The notes beneath the pieces are model-generated. The model had not been told where the DNA came from, did not search any database, and worked only from the letters and a program-made list of their open reading frames with translations. Shown piece by piece: positions 15,120 through 24,764 of a stretch of 64,000 bases of DNA. The position numbers and the translations under genes were made by a program. The first letter of the stretch is position 1, and every line of letters begins with the position of its first letter. Where the stretch lies: assembly GCF_014645895.1 (NCBI RefSeq), contig NZ_BMMP01000020.1, positions 1-64,000 of the forward strand, written 5' to 3'. The stretch comes from Streptomyces daqingensis. Lineage in GTDB: Bacteria; Actinomycetota; Actinomycetes; Streptomycetales; Streptomycetaceae.

Positions 15120-16603
15120 CACCCGATGTGGCCGTCGTCGGCACCGGCCCGAACGGCCTCGCCGCCGCGGTGACCATGGCACGGGCCGGACTGCGCGTCG
15201 AACTGTACGAAGCGGCCGAGACCGTCGGGGGCGGCCTGCGCGGCGAGGCGATCTTCGACAGCGGCATCCGCCACGACGTGTGCTCCGCCGTCCACCCGAT
15301 GGCCGCCGCCTCGCCCTTCTTCCGCGAGTTCCAGCTCCCGGAGCGGGGCGTGGAACTGCTCAACCCGCCCGTCGCGTACGCGCACGCCCTCGACGACGGA
15401 CGCGCCGGTCTGGCCTACGGCGATCTCGACACCACCTGCGAAGTCCTCGGAAAGGACGGGCCCGCCTGGCGCCGCCTGATGGCGCCGCTCCTCCAGCACA
15501 GCACCGGCCTGGTCGACTTCTTCATGAGCGGCCAGCGGTCCGTGCCGCGCGACCTCCTCGCGCCGCTGCTGCTCGCGGCGCGGCTGCCCGCGCACGGCAC
15601 GCGGCTCGGCTCGCGGACCGGCTCGCCCGGCGGCCGCCTCCTCGGGGGCTTCCGCGAGGACGTCGCCCCGGCTCTGCTGGCGGGCGTCGCCGCGCACGCC
15701 GTCGGCAAGCTGCCGAGCCTGGCGTCCGCTTCGGTCGCGATGCTGCTCGGGCACCTCGCGCACGGTCCGGGCTGGCCCCTGCCCCGCGGCGGCAGCGAGC
15801 GCATCGCCGAGGTGATGGCCGACGACATCCGCGCGCACGGCGGGACGTTCCACACATCGACGCGCGTCACCGACCTGCGGCAGTTCGACGGCGTACGCGC
15901 TGTGTTGCTCGACACCGCACCCACACAGCTGCTGGAGATGGCGGGGGACCGGCTTCCCGCCGGCTACGCCCGGCACTTGAGGCGGTACCTGTACGGCCCC
16001 GGCGCCGCCAAGGCCGACTTCCTCGTCTCAGGGCCCGTCCCGTGGACCAACCCGGAGCTCGGACGGGCGGGAACCGTCCACCTGGGCGGGACGCGTGAAG
16101 CCGTCGCCCGCCAGGAAAACCTGACCGTACGGGGCGAACGCACAGACGAGCCCTTCGTCCTGCTCGTCGACCCCGCCGTCACCGACCCCGGGCGGGCACG
16201 TGACGGGAAGCGGCCCGTGTGGGCGTACGCCCATGTACCCAACGGCGATCCGCGCGACCCCGTCGAACTGCTGCGCACCCGCATCGAGAAGTACGCGCCC
16301 GGGTTCAGCGACACCGTCCTCGCGGCCCGCGGCATCCCCGCGAGCGAGTACGAGAAGTACAACGCGAACTACGTGGGCGGCGACATCGGAGCGGGCGCCA
16401 TGACGCTCTACCAGTCGGTGGCCCGTCCGGTGCCCTACCTGGACCCGCACCGCACGCCGCTGCCGGGCGTCTTCCTCTGCTCGGCGTCCACACCGCCCGG
16501 CCCCGGTGTGCACGGCATGTCCGGGTATCTGGCCGCCCGCTCCGCGCTGCGGCACCGGTTCGGGCTGCGCGAGGCGCCGTCGCTGAGTCCCGGGCGGGCG
16601 TGA
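15116..16603 (+). CDS. phytoene-dehydrogenase-like FAD oxidoreductase of the RiPP cluster
   Basis: A 495-residue flavoprotein with the Rossmann FAD motif VAVVGTGPNGLAAAVTMARA at the extreme N terminus, the second-strand acid in VELYEAAETVGGGLR, a GxxH motif around IRHDVCSAVHPMAA, the middle-domain element LPRGGSERIAEVMAD and the C-terminal FAD contact PPGPGVHGMSGYLAARS. Such CrtI-like enzymes are found in type B linaridin clusters (the LegE/LinE type) and are thought to desaturate or oxidise the peptide. The GTG start overlaps the exporter stop (GTGA), so it belongs to the same operon and is its last gene. Its substrate here is inferred from position only. Confidence 0.8.
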   Translation: MTPDVAVVGTGPNGLAAAVTMARAGLRVELYEAAETVGGGLRGEAIFDSGIRHDVCSAVHPMAAASPFFREFQLPERGVELLNPPVAYAHALDDGRAGLAYGDLDTTCEVLGKDGPAWRRLMAPLLQHSTGLVDFFMSGQRSVPRDLLAPLLLAARLPAHGTRLGSRTGSPGGRLLGGFREDVAPALLAGVAAHAVGKLPSLASASVAMLLGHLAHGPGWPLPRGGSERIAEVMADDIRAHGGTFHTSTRVTDLRQFDGVRAVLLDTAPTQLLEMAGDRLPAGYARHLRRYLYGPGAAKADFLVSGPVPWTNPELGRAGTVHLGGTREAVARQENLTVRGERTDEPFVLLVDPAVTDPGRARDGKRPVWAYAHVPNGDPRDPVELLRTRIEKYAPGFSDTVLAARGIPASEYEKYNANYVGGDIGAGAMTLYQSVARPVPYLDPHRTPLPGVFLCSASTPPGPGVHGMSGYLAARSALRHRFGLREAPSLSPGRA

Positions 16604-16620
16604 CGGCGACGGGTCAGGCG

Positions 16621-16673
16621 GCCGGACCGAAGTCCGGCACCACCCCGTCTTTTCGGCGCCCGCCCCCGGCGCC
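16621..16673. terminator. convergent terminators closing the RiPP operon
   Basis: GCCGGAC and GTCCGGC (16621-16638) form a 7-bp stem capped by a stable CGAA tetraloop, followed by TCTTTT. A second stem GGCGCC/GGCGCC lies at 16655-16673. They lie between the stops of the oxidoreductase and the opposing regulator and can serve both. Confidence 0.7.
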
Positions 16674-16678
16674 TGGCG

Positions 16679-17710
16679 TCAGATCCAGCCGCGCTCGCGG
16701 GCCAGCAGCGCCGCCTGCGGACGGTTGCCCGCGCCGAGCAGCTGCATGAGGTCGGCGATGTAGCGCCGGTACGTACGGACCGAGACGCCCAGATCGCGGG
16801 CCCCCGCCTCGTCCTTGCCCCCGGAGCACATCGCCCGCAGGACCATCCGCTCCAGTTCGGACGGACCGTCCTCGCCTTCGGAGCGGCGCTCCCCCAGCAG
16901 GGCGCCGAGATCGTCCGACTCCGCCCATATCGACTCGAACATGGCGAGGATGTTGGAGACGAGCCCGCTCTCCTGCGCGAACAGCGCGCCGCGCGAGCTC
17001 TCTTCGGGGTGGACGGGCACGACGGCGGTGCGGCGGTCGTACATCTGGATCTTCGCCGTGGTGTGGCTGATCAGCCGCACCCGCGCCCCGTGCGACTCCA
17101 GTTCGCGCAGGTAGGAGACCGTCGGGGCGTGGTCCAGGGCCTTGCGGACGAGGACCGTGCGGACGCTCAGCCCCCTGCGCAGGCAGCGGAGCACCCGCGG
17201 CCGGTCCTGCTCGATGTCCTCCGGCCGGAGCGCGGTCGCCGGCTCCACCAGGGAGACCTCTTCGCGGGCGAAGAAGGCCAAGTCGTCGATCCGGTCACGG
17301 ATCTTGGGCGGATCGGTGATCTGCTCGATGCCCACGACGGTCGGCGGCTGCTGGGCCGTGCTCTCCGGGCGGAGCGAGGCCACCAGCGGCTGGAGCTCGG
17401 TGACCTGCTGCAGTTTCTCGTGCAGTTCGTGGAGGCGGAGGTCCAGCAGGCGCGCCACCGCCACGTCCGGATCGGCGGCGGCCAGCCCGTCCTCGTCGGT
17501 GCCGCTCCCGGCCTCCTGCTGCGGCGTTCCGCCACCGCGCAGCAGCCCCAACTCGCGCAAACGGCCGAGCTCCTCGCGTGCCGCGTGCGGCGACAGCCGG
17601 AGCTGGTCTATCAGCCCGTCGATCCCGATCCCCGGCTCACGGAGGCACAGCCGGTATATCTGCTCCTGCTCCTCGGTGAGACCGAGATAGGACATCTCGT
17701 TGGTACTCAA
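16679..17710 (-). CDS. TrmB/LuxR-like transcriptional regulator at the end of the RiPP cluster
   Basis: A protein of about 345 residues. The N-terminal winged-helix-like part (YLGLTEEQEQIYRLCL ... LREPGIGIDGLIDQLRLSP) resembles TrmB-like domains. The middle contains a PLD/TrmB-type sensor region (LRRGLSVRTVLVRKALDHAP). The C terminus has a LuxR-type helix-turn-helix (ELERMVLRAMCSGGKDEAGA ... VRTYRRYIADLMQLLGAGNR). Such fusions are frequent pathway regulators in Streptomyces. Start choice is open: a TTG at 17710 has GGGGAG six bases upstream, an ATG at 17695 gives MSYLGLTEE but has a poor site, and a GTG lies at 17725. It runs convergent to the RiPP operon, so it is a plausible but unproven cluster regulator. 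Confidence 0.75.
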   Translation of the reverse strand: MSTNEMSYLGLTEEQEQIYRLCLREPGIGIDGLIDQLRLSPHAAREELGRLRELGLLRGGGTPQQEAGSGTDEDGLAAADPDVAVARLLDLRLHELHEKLQQVTELQPLVASLRPESTAQQPPTVVGIEQITDPPKIRDRIDDLAFFAREEVSLVEPATALRPEDIEQDRPRVLRCLRRGLSVRTVLVRKALDHAPTVSYLRELESHGARVRLISHTTAKIQMYDRRTAVVPVHPEESSRGALFAQESGLVSNILAMFESIWAESDDLGALLGERRSEGEDGPSELERMVLRAMCSGGKDEAGARDLGVSVRTYRRYIADLMQLLGAGNRPQAALLARERGWI

Positions 17711-17940
17711 GCTGGTCTCCCCCACTTCGGTCGCCTGCTGGGCCCGTGCAGTGGGTGGTCGTCAAAGCTTTGTGTCCCACGAGCCTGGACAGGAATCCGA
17801 GCATAGAAAAAACGAAGGCTTCCAACACCCCTCGGACCGGCAGCAATTCCTGGCCGGCCGTCGTGTGGGGCGCTTCTGCCCCCGTATGCACCCTCTCCAT
17901 CGGAAGATTCGACTCCGGTGAGGCGGCTCTGTGTTTGGTT

Positions 17941-17946
17941 TATAGT
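17941..17946 (+). promoter_or_regulatory. possible -10 element for tRNA-Gly(GCC) copy 2
   Basis: TATAGT is a good -10 hexamer 42 bases before the tRNA. No good -35 was found at the usual distance. Confidence 0.4.
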
Positions 17947-17987
17947 GGAGCCGAGCCGCGGGGATCGAGCAGATCCGGTCGGCTCCT

Positions 17988-18060
17988 GCGGACGTAGCTC
18001 AGCTGGTAGAGCGCAACCTTGCCAAGGTTGAGGTCGCGAGTTCGAACCTCGTCGTCCGCT
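17988..18060 (+). tRNA. tRNA-Gly, anticodon GCC (second copy)
   Basis: Identical in all 73 bases to the tRNA at 4344-4416 and on the same strand, so the two genes form direct repeats bracketing the transporter/two-component operon and the RiPP cluster. The cloverleaf is canonical with anticodon loop TTGCCAA. Confidence 0.97.
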
Positions 18061-18087
18061 CGGCCGTGCACACGCGGTGTGCACACG

Positions 18088-18124
18088 GAGTAGGGGCCCC
18101 GGTCTACGGCCGGGGCCCCTACTC
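18088..18124. terminator. terminator between tRNA-Gly and purC
   Basis: GAGTAGGGGCCCCGG and CCGGGGCCCCTACTC form a perfect 15-bp stem with a seven-base loop. It can end both the tRNA transcript and the opposing purC transcript. Confidence 0.8.
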
Positions 18125-18158
18125 GTAGTCGCAGGAACGGCCTTGGGGCGGGGTGCCC

Positions 18159-19097
18159 TCAGGCCCAGTCGAGGCCCGTGAGCCGGGTGTAGGCCTCCAC
18201 GTACTTCGCCCGTGTCTGCTCCACGATCTTCTCCGGCAGCGGCGGGGGCGGGAGTTGGCCGTTCCGGTCCCAGCCGGAATCAGACCCGGACAGCCAGTCG
18301 CGGACGAACTGCTTGTCGAACGACGGCTGCGGGCGGCCCGGCTGCCACTGGTCGGCCGGCCAGAAACGGGACGAGTCGGGGGTCAGGACCTCGTCGCCGA
18401 GGAACAGGCCGACGTGGTTCTCGGCCGGGACGCCGATGCCGTCGTCCCCGCCCGTACCGTGCCCGAACTCCAGCTTCGTGTCGGCGAGGATGATGCCGCG
18501 GTCAAGGGCCACGTCACGTGCCCGCTGGTAGACCGCGAGGGTCAACTGACGGAGCTGGGCGGCGGTCTCCGCACCCACCTCGCGCGCGACCTCCTCGTAG
18601 CTGACGTTCTCGTCGTGGTCGCCGACGGCGGCCTTCGTGGCGGGTGTGAAGATCGGGCCGGGCAACTCCGAACCGTCGGTGAGGCCTTCGGGGAGCGCGA
18701 GCCCGCAGACCGTGCGGGCCTGCTCGTACTCCGCGAGACCCGAGCCCGTGAGGTAACCGCGCGCGACGCACTCGACCGGGATCATGCGCAGCGAACGGCA
18801 CACCGTCGTGCGCCCTTCCCAGTCGGCGGGTGCGCCGGCCGGAACCTCGGTGCTGATCACGTGGTTCGGCACGAGGTCCGCCAGCTGCTCGAACCACCAC
18901 AGCGAGAGCTGGGTGAGGATCCGGCCCTTGTCGGGGATCTCGGTGGGAAGCACCCAGTCGTACGCCGAGACGCGGTCGCTGGCCACCATCACCAGATCGC
19001 CCGCCTCGTTCCGGTACAGGTCGCGCACCTTGCCGGTGTGCAGATGCAGCAGGCCCGGTACCTGCACTGGCTCGGGCTTCTCGACGAATCCGGACAC
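18159..19097 (-). CDS. purC: phosphoribosylaminoimidazole-succinocarboxamide synthase PurC
   Basis: PurC (SAICAR synthetase) condenses CAIR with aspartate in purine synthesis. The 312-residue protein contains LHTGKVRDLY, MVASDRVSAYDWVLPTEIPD with the ATP-site residues, the CVARGYLTGSGLAEY segment and the C-terminal FDKQFVRDWL. I chose the GTG at 19097 because of GGAGGAG just upstream; the frame is open a further 21 codons without similarity. It is separate from the purSQL operon, as in other Streptomyces, and lies directly beside the RiPP insert and tRNA-Gly. Confidence 0.96.
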   Translation of the reverse strand: MSGFVEKPEPVQVPGLLHLHTGKVRDLYRNEAGDLVMVASDRVSAYDWVLPTEIPDKGRILTQLSLWWFEQLADLVPNHVISTEVPAGAPADWEGRTTVCRSLRMIPVECVARGYLTGSGLAEYEQARTVCGLALPEGLTDGSELPGPIFTPATKAAVGDHDENVSYEEVAREVGAETAAQLRQLTLAVYQRARDVALDRGIILADTKLEFGHGTGGDDGIGVPAENHVGLFLGDEVLTPDSSRFWPADQWQPGRPQPSFDKQFVRDWLSGSDSGWDRNGQLPPPPLPEKIVEQTRAKYVEAYTRLTGLDWA

Positions 19098-19316
19098 TGC
19101 TCCTCCGGGGGTTGGCACGGCTCCGGATACCGATTGTCCCGTACGGGCCCCCGCACACACGCCGGGGCGGTCCGGTCAGGGAAGGGGCGTGCGGCCGCCG
19201 GGCCCAGCGAGCGCGCACCGGCCGCGCTTACCCGGCGTACGGGGCTGCGGGGCCGCGGGTGCGCACGGCTGGTTCGCACGGCCGGTGTGCGCGGGTGGTG
19301 CGCGTGGCCGCGGCGG

Positions 19317-20831
19317 TCAGCCGCTCTTGCACACGCGGTCCAGCAGGTTGGCCGTCGCCCGCTGCACGCGGGAGTCGACGTGGCCGGGCCGGTCCAGCGC
19401 GGGCGTCCAGGCGAAGGTGCCCGAGCAGAAGACCAGCGCGCCGGACGGCGCCCGGTACAGCGACGTCTCCTGGTGGCGGCGGGCACCGCCCGTGTCCTGG
19501 TACGGGGAGTGGGCGAGCAGGACGCGCTCGGTGTACTCCGGGAGGCTCGTACGGGGGAAGTAGCGGTCGGCCTCGCCGGCCACGAGGCCCGGGAGCTCGT
19601 CGCCGTCGCCCGCCCCCGTCGCCTCCCACAGCCAGTGCTCGCTGTTGCGCACGATCAGCGGGTACGGCTCCGGGACCTGGCCCGCGTACTGGACGCCCAG
19701 GACGTGCTGCTCCGGCTCGCCCCGGGAACGCCACTGGGCGGACCGGCCCGGGCCCCGGCGCTTGCGGCAGGTCAGCAGCCGGTCCGGCGACCCGCCGGGC
19801 AGCGGGTCCAAGTCCACCTGCCAGTACATGGTGTTGGCGGAGAGGAAGACGAGCGAGGTGCCGCCGTCACGGGCCCGTTCGACGGAGCGCCGCATGGGCA
19901 CCGTCCAGTACTCGTCGTGCCCCGGGAAGATCACTCCGCGGTAGGCGGCGAGATCCACGCGGCCCGCGTGGACGTCGCGGGCGTCGGCGTACGCCAGGTC
20001 GTATCCGACGCGCTCGGCCCAGCGGATGAAGTCGTAGGCGTGGCCGATGTGCAGGGGGAGGCCGGCGCCCGCGTAGGGGCGGTCGAAGGAGACGGTGACG
20101 GCGGCGTCCTCCTCGCCGAGCAGGCGCCCGTCGTCGTCCCAGGCGTGGTAGAGGCTGGCGCCGTCGCGGCCGTTCTCGGGGAAGAGGTTGTAGGCCTGCC
20201 AGGTGAGGTCGGGGAGGACGACCAGCAGGTCCGCGGGGTCGCGGTCGCGGACGGTGAACGGGATGTGGGAGCGGTGCCGTCCGTCCGCGGTGGTGAGAAC
20301 CGCCACATAGGCGCCTGTCGACCAGTGGGAGGGGACCTGGAGCCGCCACGAGAGCCACCAGTTGTGGCAGGAGACGGTGCGATCGGCGGTCAGGGGTGCG
20401 GGCTGCCGGATGCCGGAGAGACGGGGGCTGGTGGTGATCTTCGTCGCGCCGATGCCGCCGTAGTGGCCGACGCGGTACACGTCGACGGCGAAAGCCTGGG
20501 GAGGGTCGACAGTGATCCGGAAGTCCAGGGAGTCCCCCGGCGCGGTGCCGCCGTCGCTGCCGGCGAACCCCTTGATCTGGCAGTGCACGTCGTCGGCGGT
20601 CCTGGGGCGGCCCACCCCGGGCTGGCTGAGGGACTCGCCGGGGAGCAGGCCCTCCAGCCCCGTCTGGTCCACGTACCAGGGGACCATGCGGCCGTTGTCG
20701 AAGTACTGCTCACCGAACCGGAGCCAGGGGAGCGGCCCCTGGCCGAACGGGTCCGTGGCCGCGTGCGCGAGCGCCCCCGACTCCCAGCGCCGGATGTCTT
20801 CGGTCCCCACCTGTGACTCTCCCCAGTCCAC
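19317..20831 (-). CDS. N,N-dimethylformamidase large-subunit-like protein
   Basis: A 504-residue protein resembling the C-terminal catalytic region of the N,N-dimethylformamidase beta subunit. It has an N-terminal beta-rich domain (residues about 85-205) and a Rossmann-like half with DLTWQAYNLFPENGRDGASL, GHAYDFIRWAERVGYDLAYA, GVIFPGHDEYWTVPMRRSVE and FLSANTMYWQV. No signal peptide is evident. Homologues are common in Streptomyces next to purC, and their true substrate is unknown, so amide hydrolysis should be treated as a family label only. The start is GTG with a weak GGGGG upstream; an overlapping ATG in another frame was ignored. Confidence 0.7.
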   Translation of the reverse strand: MDWGESQVGTEDIRRWESGALAHAATDPFGQGPLPWLRFGEQYFDNGRMVPWYVDQTGLEGLLPGESLSQPGVGRPRTADDVHCQIKGFAGSDGGTAPGDSLDFRITVDPPQAFAVDVYRVGHYGGIGATKITTSPRLSGIRQPAPLTADRTVSCHNWWLSWRLQVPSHWSTGAYVAVLTTADGRHRSHIPFTVRDRDPADLLVVLPDLTWQAYNLFPENGRDGASLYHAWDDDGRLLGEEDAAVTVSFDRPYAGAGLPLHIGHAYDFIRWAERVGYDLAYADARDVHAGRVDLAAYRGVIFPGHDEYWTVPMRRSVERARDGGTSLVFLSANTMYWQVDLDPLPGGSPDRLLTCRKRRGPGRSAQWRSRGEPEQHVLGVQYAGQVPEPYPLIVRNSEHWLWEATGAGDGDELPGLVAGEADRYFPRTSLPEYTERVLLAHSPYQDTGGARRHQETSLYRAPSGALVFCSGTFAWTPALDRPGHVDSRVQRATANLLDRVCKSG

Positions 20832-21050
20832 ATTTGTCGCCCCCGCGGCTTCAGCCCATCACATTACGCGAGCGCAGCATCACCCTTGGTCGCTCATTTG
20901 GCCGATACAAGCACTCGGTCTCGGACAGAGGTACTAGGTGGCCGGTCGTGCGAGACGTTCGCGCCGGAGCGGCAGCCAGGAGCGGCCGTCCCGGACGCAG
21001 GCGGGCCGCCGGGAACAGCTGCGGAAGAGGGGCGCCCGGGAACGGACGGT

Positions 21051-22778
21051 TCAGACGAGCCGCACCGGCTTCTCCGCTCGGACGCCGACCCTCGCGAGCC
21101 AGTTCCTCAGCGGCTGGACGTCGGCCTCCTCGACGAGCGCCAGCACGGGGCCGCTGAGATCCGCGGCGCGCTCACCGCCGACGAAGAGCGCCGGGCCGTC
21201 GAGCCAGTCCAGGCCTGCGACCGCACCGGCAGTGTCCACAGCCGCACAGCAGACGACCGCGGTGACGTGCTCCGTCATGACCTCGCGCCCGCCGCGGGGA
21301 GGCTGCAGCGGCAGCCCCATGGGCGCCGCCGCCCCCGTACCGCCCACGGCCGCGACGAGCGGGGCCACCAGCGCGGCCTCCCCCACGTTCTCCGCCTCCT
21401 CACGGGCGACCGCGGCCGCTATCCGGGCTGCCAGAGCCTCTCCGTCGGCCCCCTCGCTCCCGGACAGCCGCTCCATGACACGGGACAGCGTGGGCCCCGG
21501 GAGAGCTCCCGCGCCGTCCGACCCGGCCCGCCCGGCACCCCGGGCGCCGGGCCCGTCCAGCGCGTCGAGCTCGGTGAAGAGACGGGCGGCATGGGTACGC
21601 CATATGCGGTCCACGACCTCCTCCGGGTACTCCTGCCAGTCCACCGGAGACCAGCCGGGGCCGGATTCGGCCGGACCGCCGTGGAAGAGGCGGGCCGCCA
21701 GCAGCGAGATCGACTCGTCGACCGCGCCGGGGGAGTCGAGCAGGTCGCAGGCCGGCCGCTCCCCGAGGCGGGAGGTGAAGCCCCCCGCGAGGCTGTCCCG
21801 GTGCGAGAGCTCCGTCAGAGCGGAGACCACGCCGGCGTCCAGCCGGGCGGGCCACCGGCCGATGCGCCAGGCGGGCAGGGCGACGCGCGTCAGGAGGCGG
21901 TCCCAGCCGGCGTAGGCGAGACCGACCTGCTCCTGGGCGGACGTGCGCAGTGCGTGATCCACACCCTGTGCACGGTGGGCCGCCGCCGCGGCCACGCCGC
22001 GCTCCATCTCGGCGGCGTGCGGCACGCAGGCACGGAGCATGAGGCGGGCGCAGCCGCCCGCGAAGCGCAGGCCGAGGCGCCGCAGGACCCCAGCCGGCCC
22101 GGCCCCCGCGTCGGCGGGGTGCTCGGCCACGGCGACGGCGGCGTCGAGGCCGCGCACGAACCGCCGCGCAGCGGCTATGTCGGGATGCGCCGAGGGACCT
22201 GTACCCGCCACGACGGGGGCGAGCAGCGCCCGCAGCTCCGCGACCCGCATCCACCACAGGAAGGGCGACCCGATCACCAGGACGGGAGCCGGACGCCGGC
22301 GGACGCGGAGGGCCGTCCCGGCGCCACCGCCCGCACCGGAGCCCGCGCCCGCTGTCCCGTCGGCGTCGGCGGTGTGCGAGCGGTGGGTGCGGTCCTCCAG
22401 CCAGCTGTCGCAGTCTGGGGTGAGGGCGAGGGCCGACGGCGCGGGGACGTCCAGACGGTCGGCCAGCTCGCGCACCAGGTTGTACAGGTCGGGGGCGGAG
22501 CGTTCGTCGAGGGCGACCGTGGGCGCCACCGCCGGCCTGGCCCGCACGATCACGGCGCCGACCGCGGCCGCGACGCCGAGCACCGCCAGCGCCACGGCGG
22601 TCACCGCCCAGCGCACGCCCTGCCACTCCGGGCCGATGCTGCCCGTGCGCTCCCCTGCGAAGAGGACGACCGCCGCTGCCGCGGGCACCAGGGCGAGAGC
22701 GAGGGCCGCGCCGCGGATGCGGAGCACGGAGAGTGCGTGTGAGCGCGCCGAGCGCGCGCCTGCCTGCCGGCCCACCAC
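21051..22778 (-). CDS. M48-peptidase-like membrane protein, probably catalytically inactive
   Basis: A 575-residue protein with two N-terminal membrane helices (about residues 20-42 and 55-80). The following segment APDLYNLVRELADRLDVPAP, with VLVIGSPFLWWM and ELRALLAPVVAGTG, follows the outline of M48 metalloproteases. Where those have the zinc motif HExxH after the LRALLA element, this protein has PVVAGTG, so zinc ligands are absent. The C-terminal 150 residues (from HVTAVVCCAAV on) look like a separate small domain. The GTG start has no strong site. Function is unknown; the lost active site suggests a structural or regulatory role. Confidence 0.6.
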   Translation of the reverse strand: MVGRQAGARSARSHALSVLRIRGAALALALVPAAAAVVLFAGERTGSIGPEWQGVRWAVTAVALAVLGVAAAVGAVIVRARPAVAPTVALDERSAPDLYNLVRELADRLDVPAPSALALTPDCDSWLEDRTHRSHTADADGTAGAGSGAGGGAGTALRVRRRPAPVLVIGSPFLWWMRVAELRALLAPVVAGTGPSAHPDIAAARRFVRGLDAAVAVAEHPADAGAGPAGVLRRLGLRFAGGCARLMLRACVPHAAEMERGVAAAAAHRAQGVDHALRTSAQEQVGLAYAGWDRLLTRVALPAWRIGRWPARLDAGVVSALTELSHRDSLAGGFTSRLGERPACDLLDSPGAVDESISLLAARLFHGGPAESGPGWSPVDWQEYPEEVVDRIWRTHAARLFTELDALDGPGARGAGRAGSDGAGALPGPTLSRVMERLSGSEGADGEALAARIAAAVAREEAENVGEAALVAPLVAAVGGTGAAAPMGLPLQPPRGGREVMTEHVTAVVCCAAVDTAGAVAGLDWLDGPALFVGGERAADLSGPVLALVEEADVQPLRNWLARVGVRAEKPVRLV

Positions 22779-23253
22779 GAACTGCTCACCCCCAGACAGT
22801 CTGCTCGGGCCTTCCGGCCCTCGGATCTCCCCACTGTGGCACCGCGCGATGACAGCGCAACGTGCGCGGGGCCAGTCGGGGAGGAGCCATACGGCTTGCG
22901 CGGAACCCTAGTTGGGGCCTCCGGACGCGTCAGCCGCTCCGCGGCGCGGTCACTCGATGGAATGGCTTTGGGCAGAGCTCTTGCGTTGTCGAGGGTGAGC
23001 GAGGTGTCCCTTATGCGGCTAAAGCCCCGGGTGCCGCATGGGCTGCCGCGGCCCACGGGAGCGGCGTACCGCGGCCCGGCAGCCACGGACGCTGCGGCGT
23101 CGGGGGCCGAAGGCGACAGGAGCACCCGGGGCACTCGTGGTCGGCGTCCGCCTCACCCCCGCACCAGCACCGACCCCGCCACGGAGCCGCAAGCGCCGTC
23201 AGCCTGCTCCGCTGCCTCCGCTGCGGTCTACTCCGCGGCCTTCGCCGCGGCGC
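22779..23253. other. 475-base gap without a recognised gene
   Basis: Several open frames cross this GC-rich stretch, but none has a ribosome binding site or recognisable product. The part next to purD holds a tandem copy of the purD tail (see repeat). It presumably carries the leftward promoter of the membrane protein gene. Confidence 0.5.

Positions 23254-23275
<22 letters not shown>
23228..23275. repeat. 26-bp tandem duplication of the purD 3' end
   Basis: The 22 bases from CTACTCCGCGGCC to TTCGCCGCG occur at 23228-23249 and again at 23254-23275. The second copy carries the purD stop codon and last codons; the first lies just beyond it. The period of 26 is not a multiple of three, so the copy is out of frame and does not extend PurD. 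Confidence 0.8.
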
Positions 23276-24510
<1,235 letters not shown>

Positions 24511-24764
24511 GGGAGCAGCCTAGACGGGGCGGAACCGTCCCCTGTCCGCACCCTGTCGCGCCCGGTGCCGGGACGCGCCTTCGAGGGACAGCGCCCCTCT
24601 GTGAACTCTTTCGGGTGAGAGACGGACGACCGCCGAATCCGCCCAGGTGCTGAACAGTGCCCCTGTACCGGGCAGTTCGGAAGGAAAGCGGCATTGCGTG
24701 CCCACGCGTGGCGGTAGGAAGATCCCCCGAGCGTTCCGAAGGCGGAGTGCCGGGGGGAGGCGTG

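Noticed and set aside
17726..17987. Possible small genes between the regulator and the second tRNA
   Set aside because: Frames are short, lack ribosome binding sites and overlap the tRNA; treated as regulatory space.
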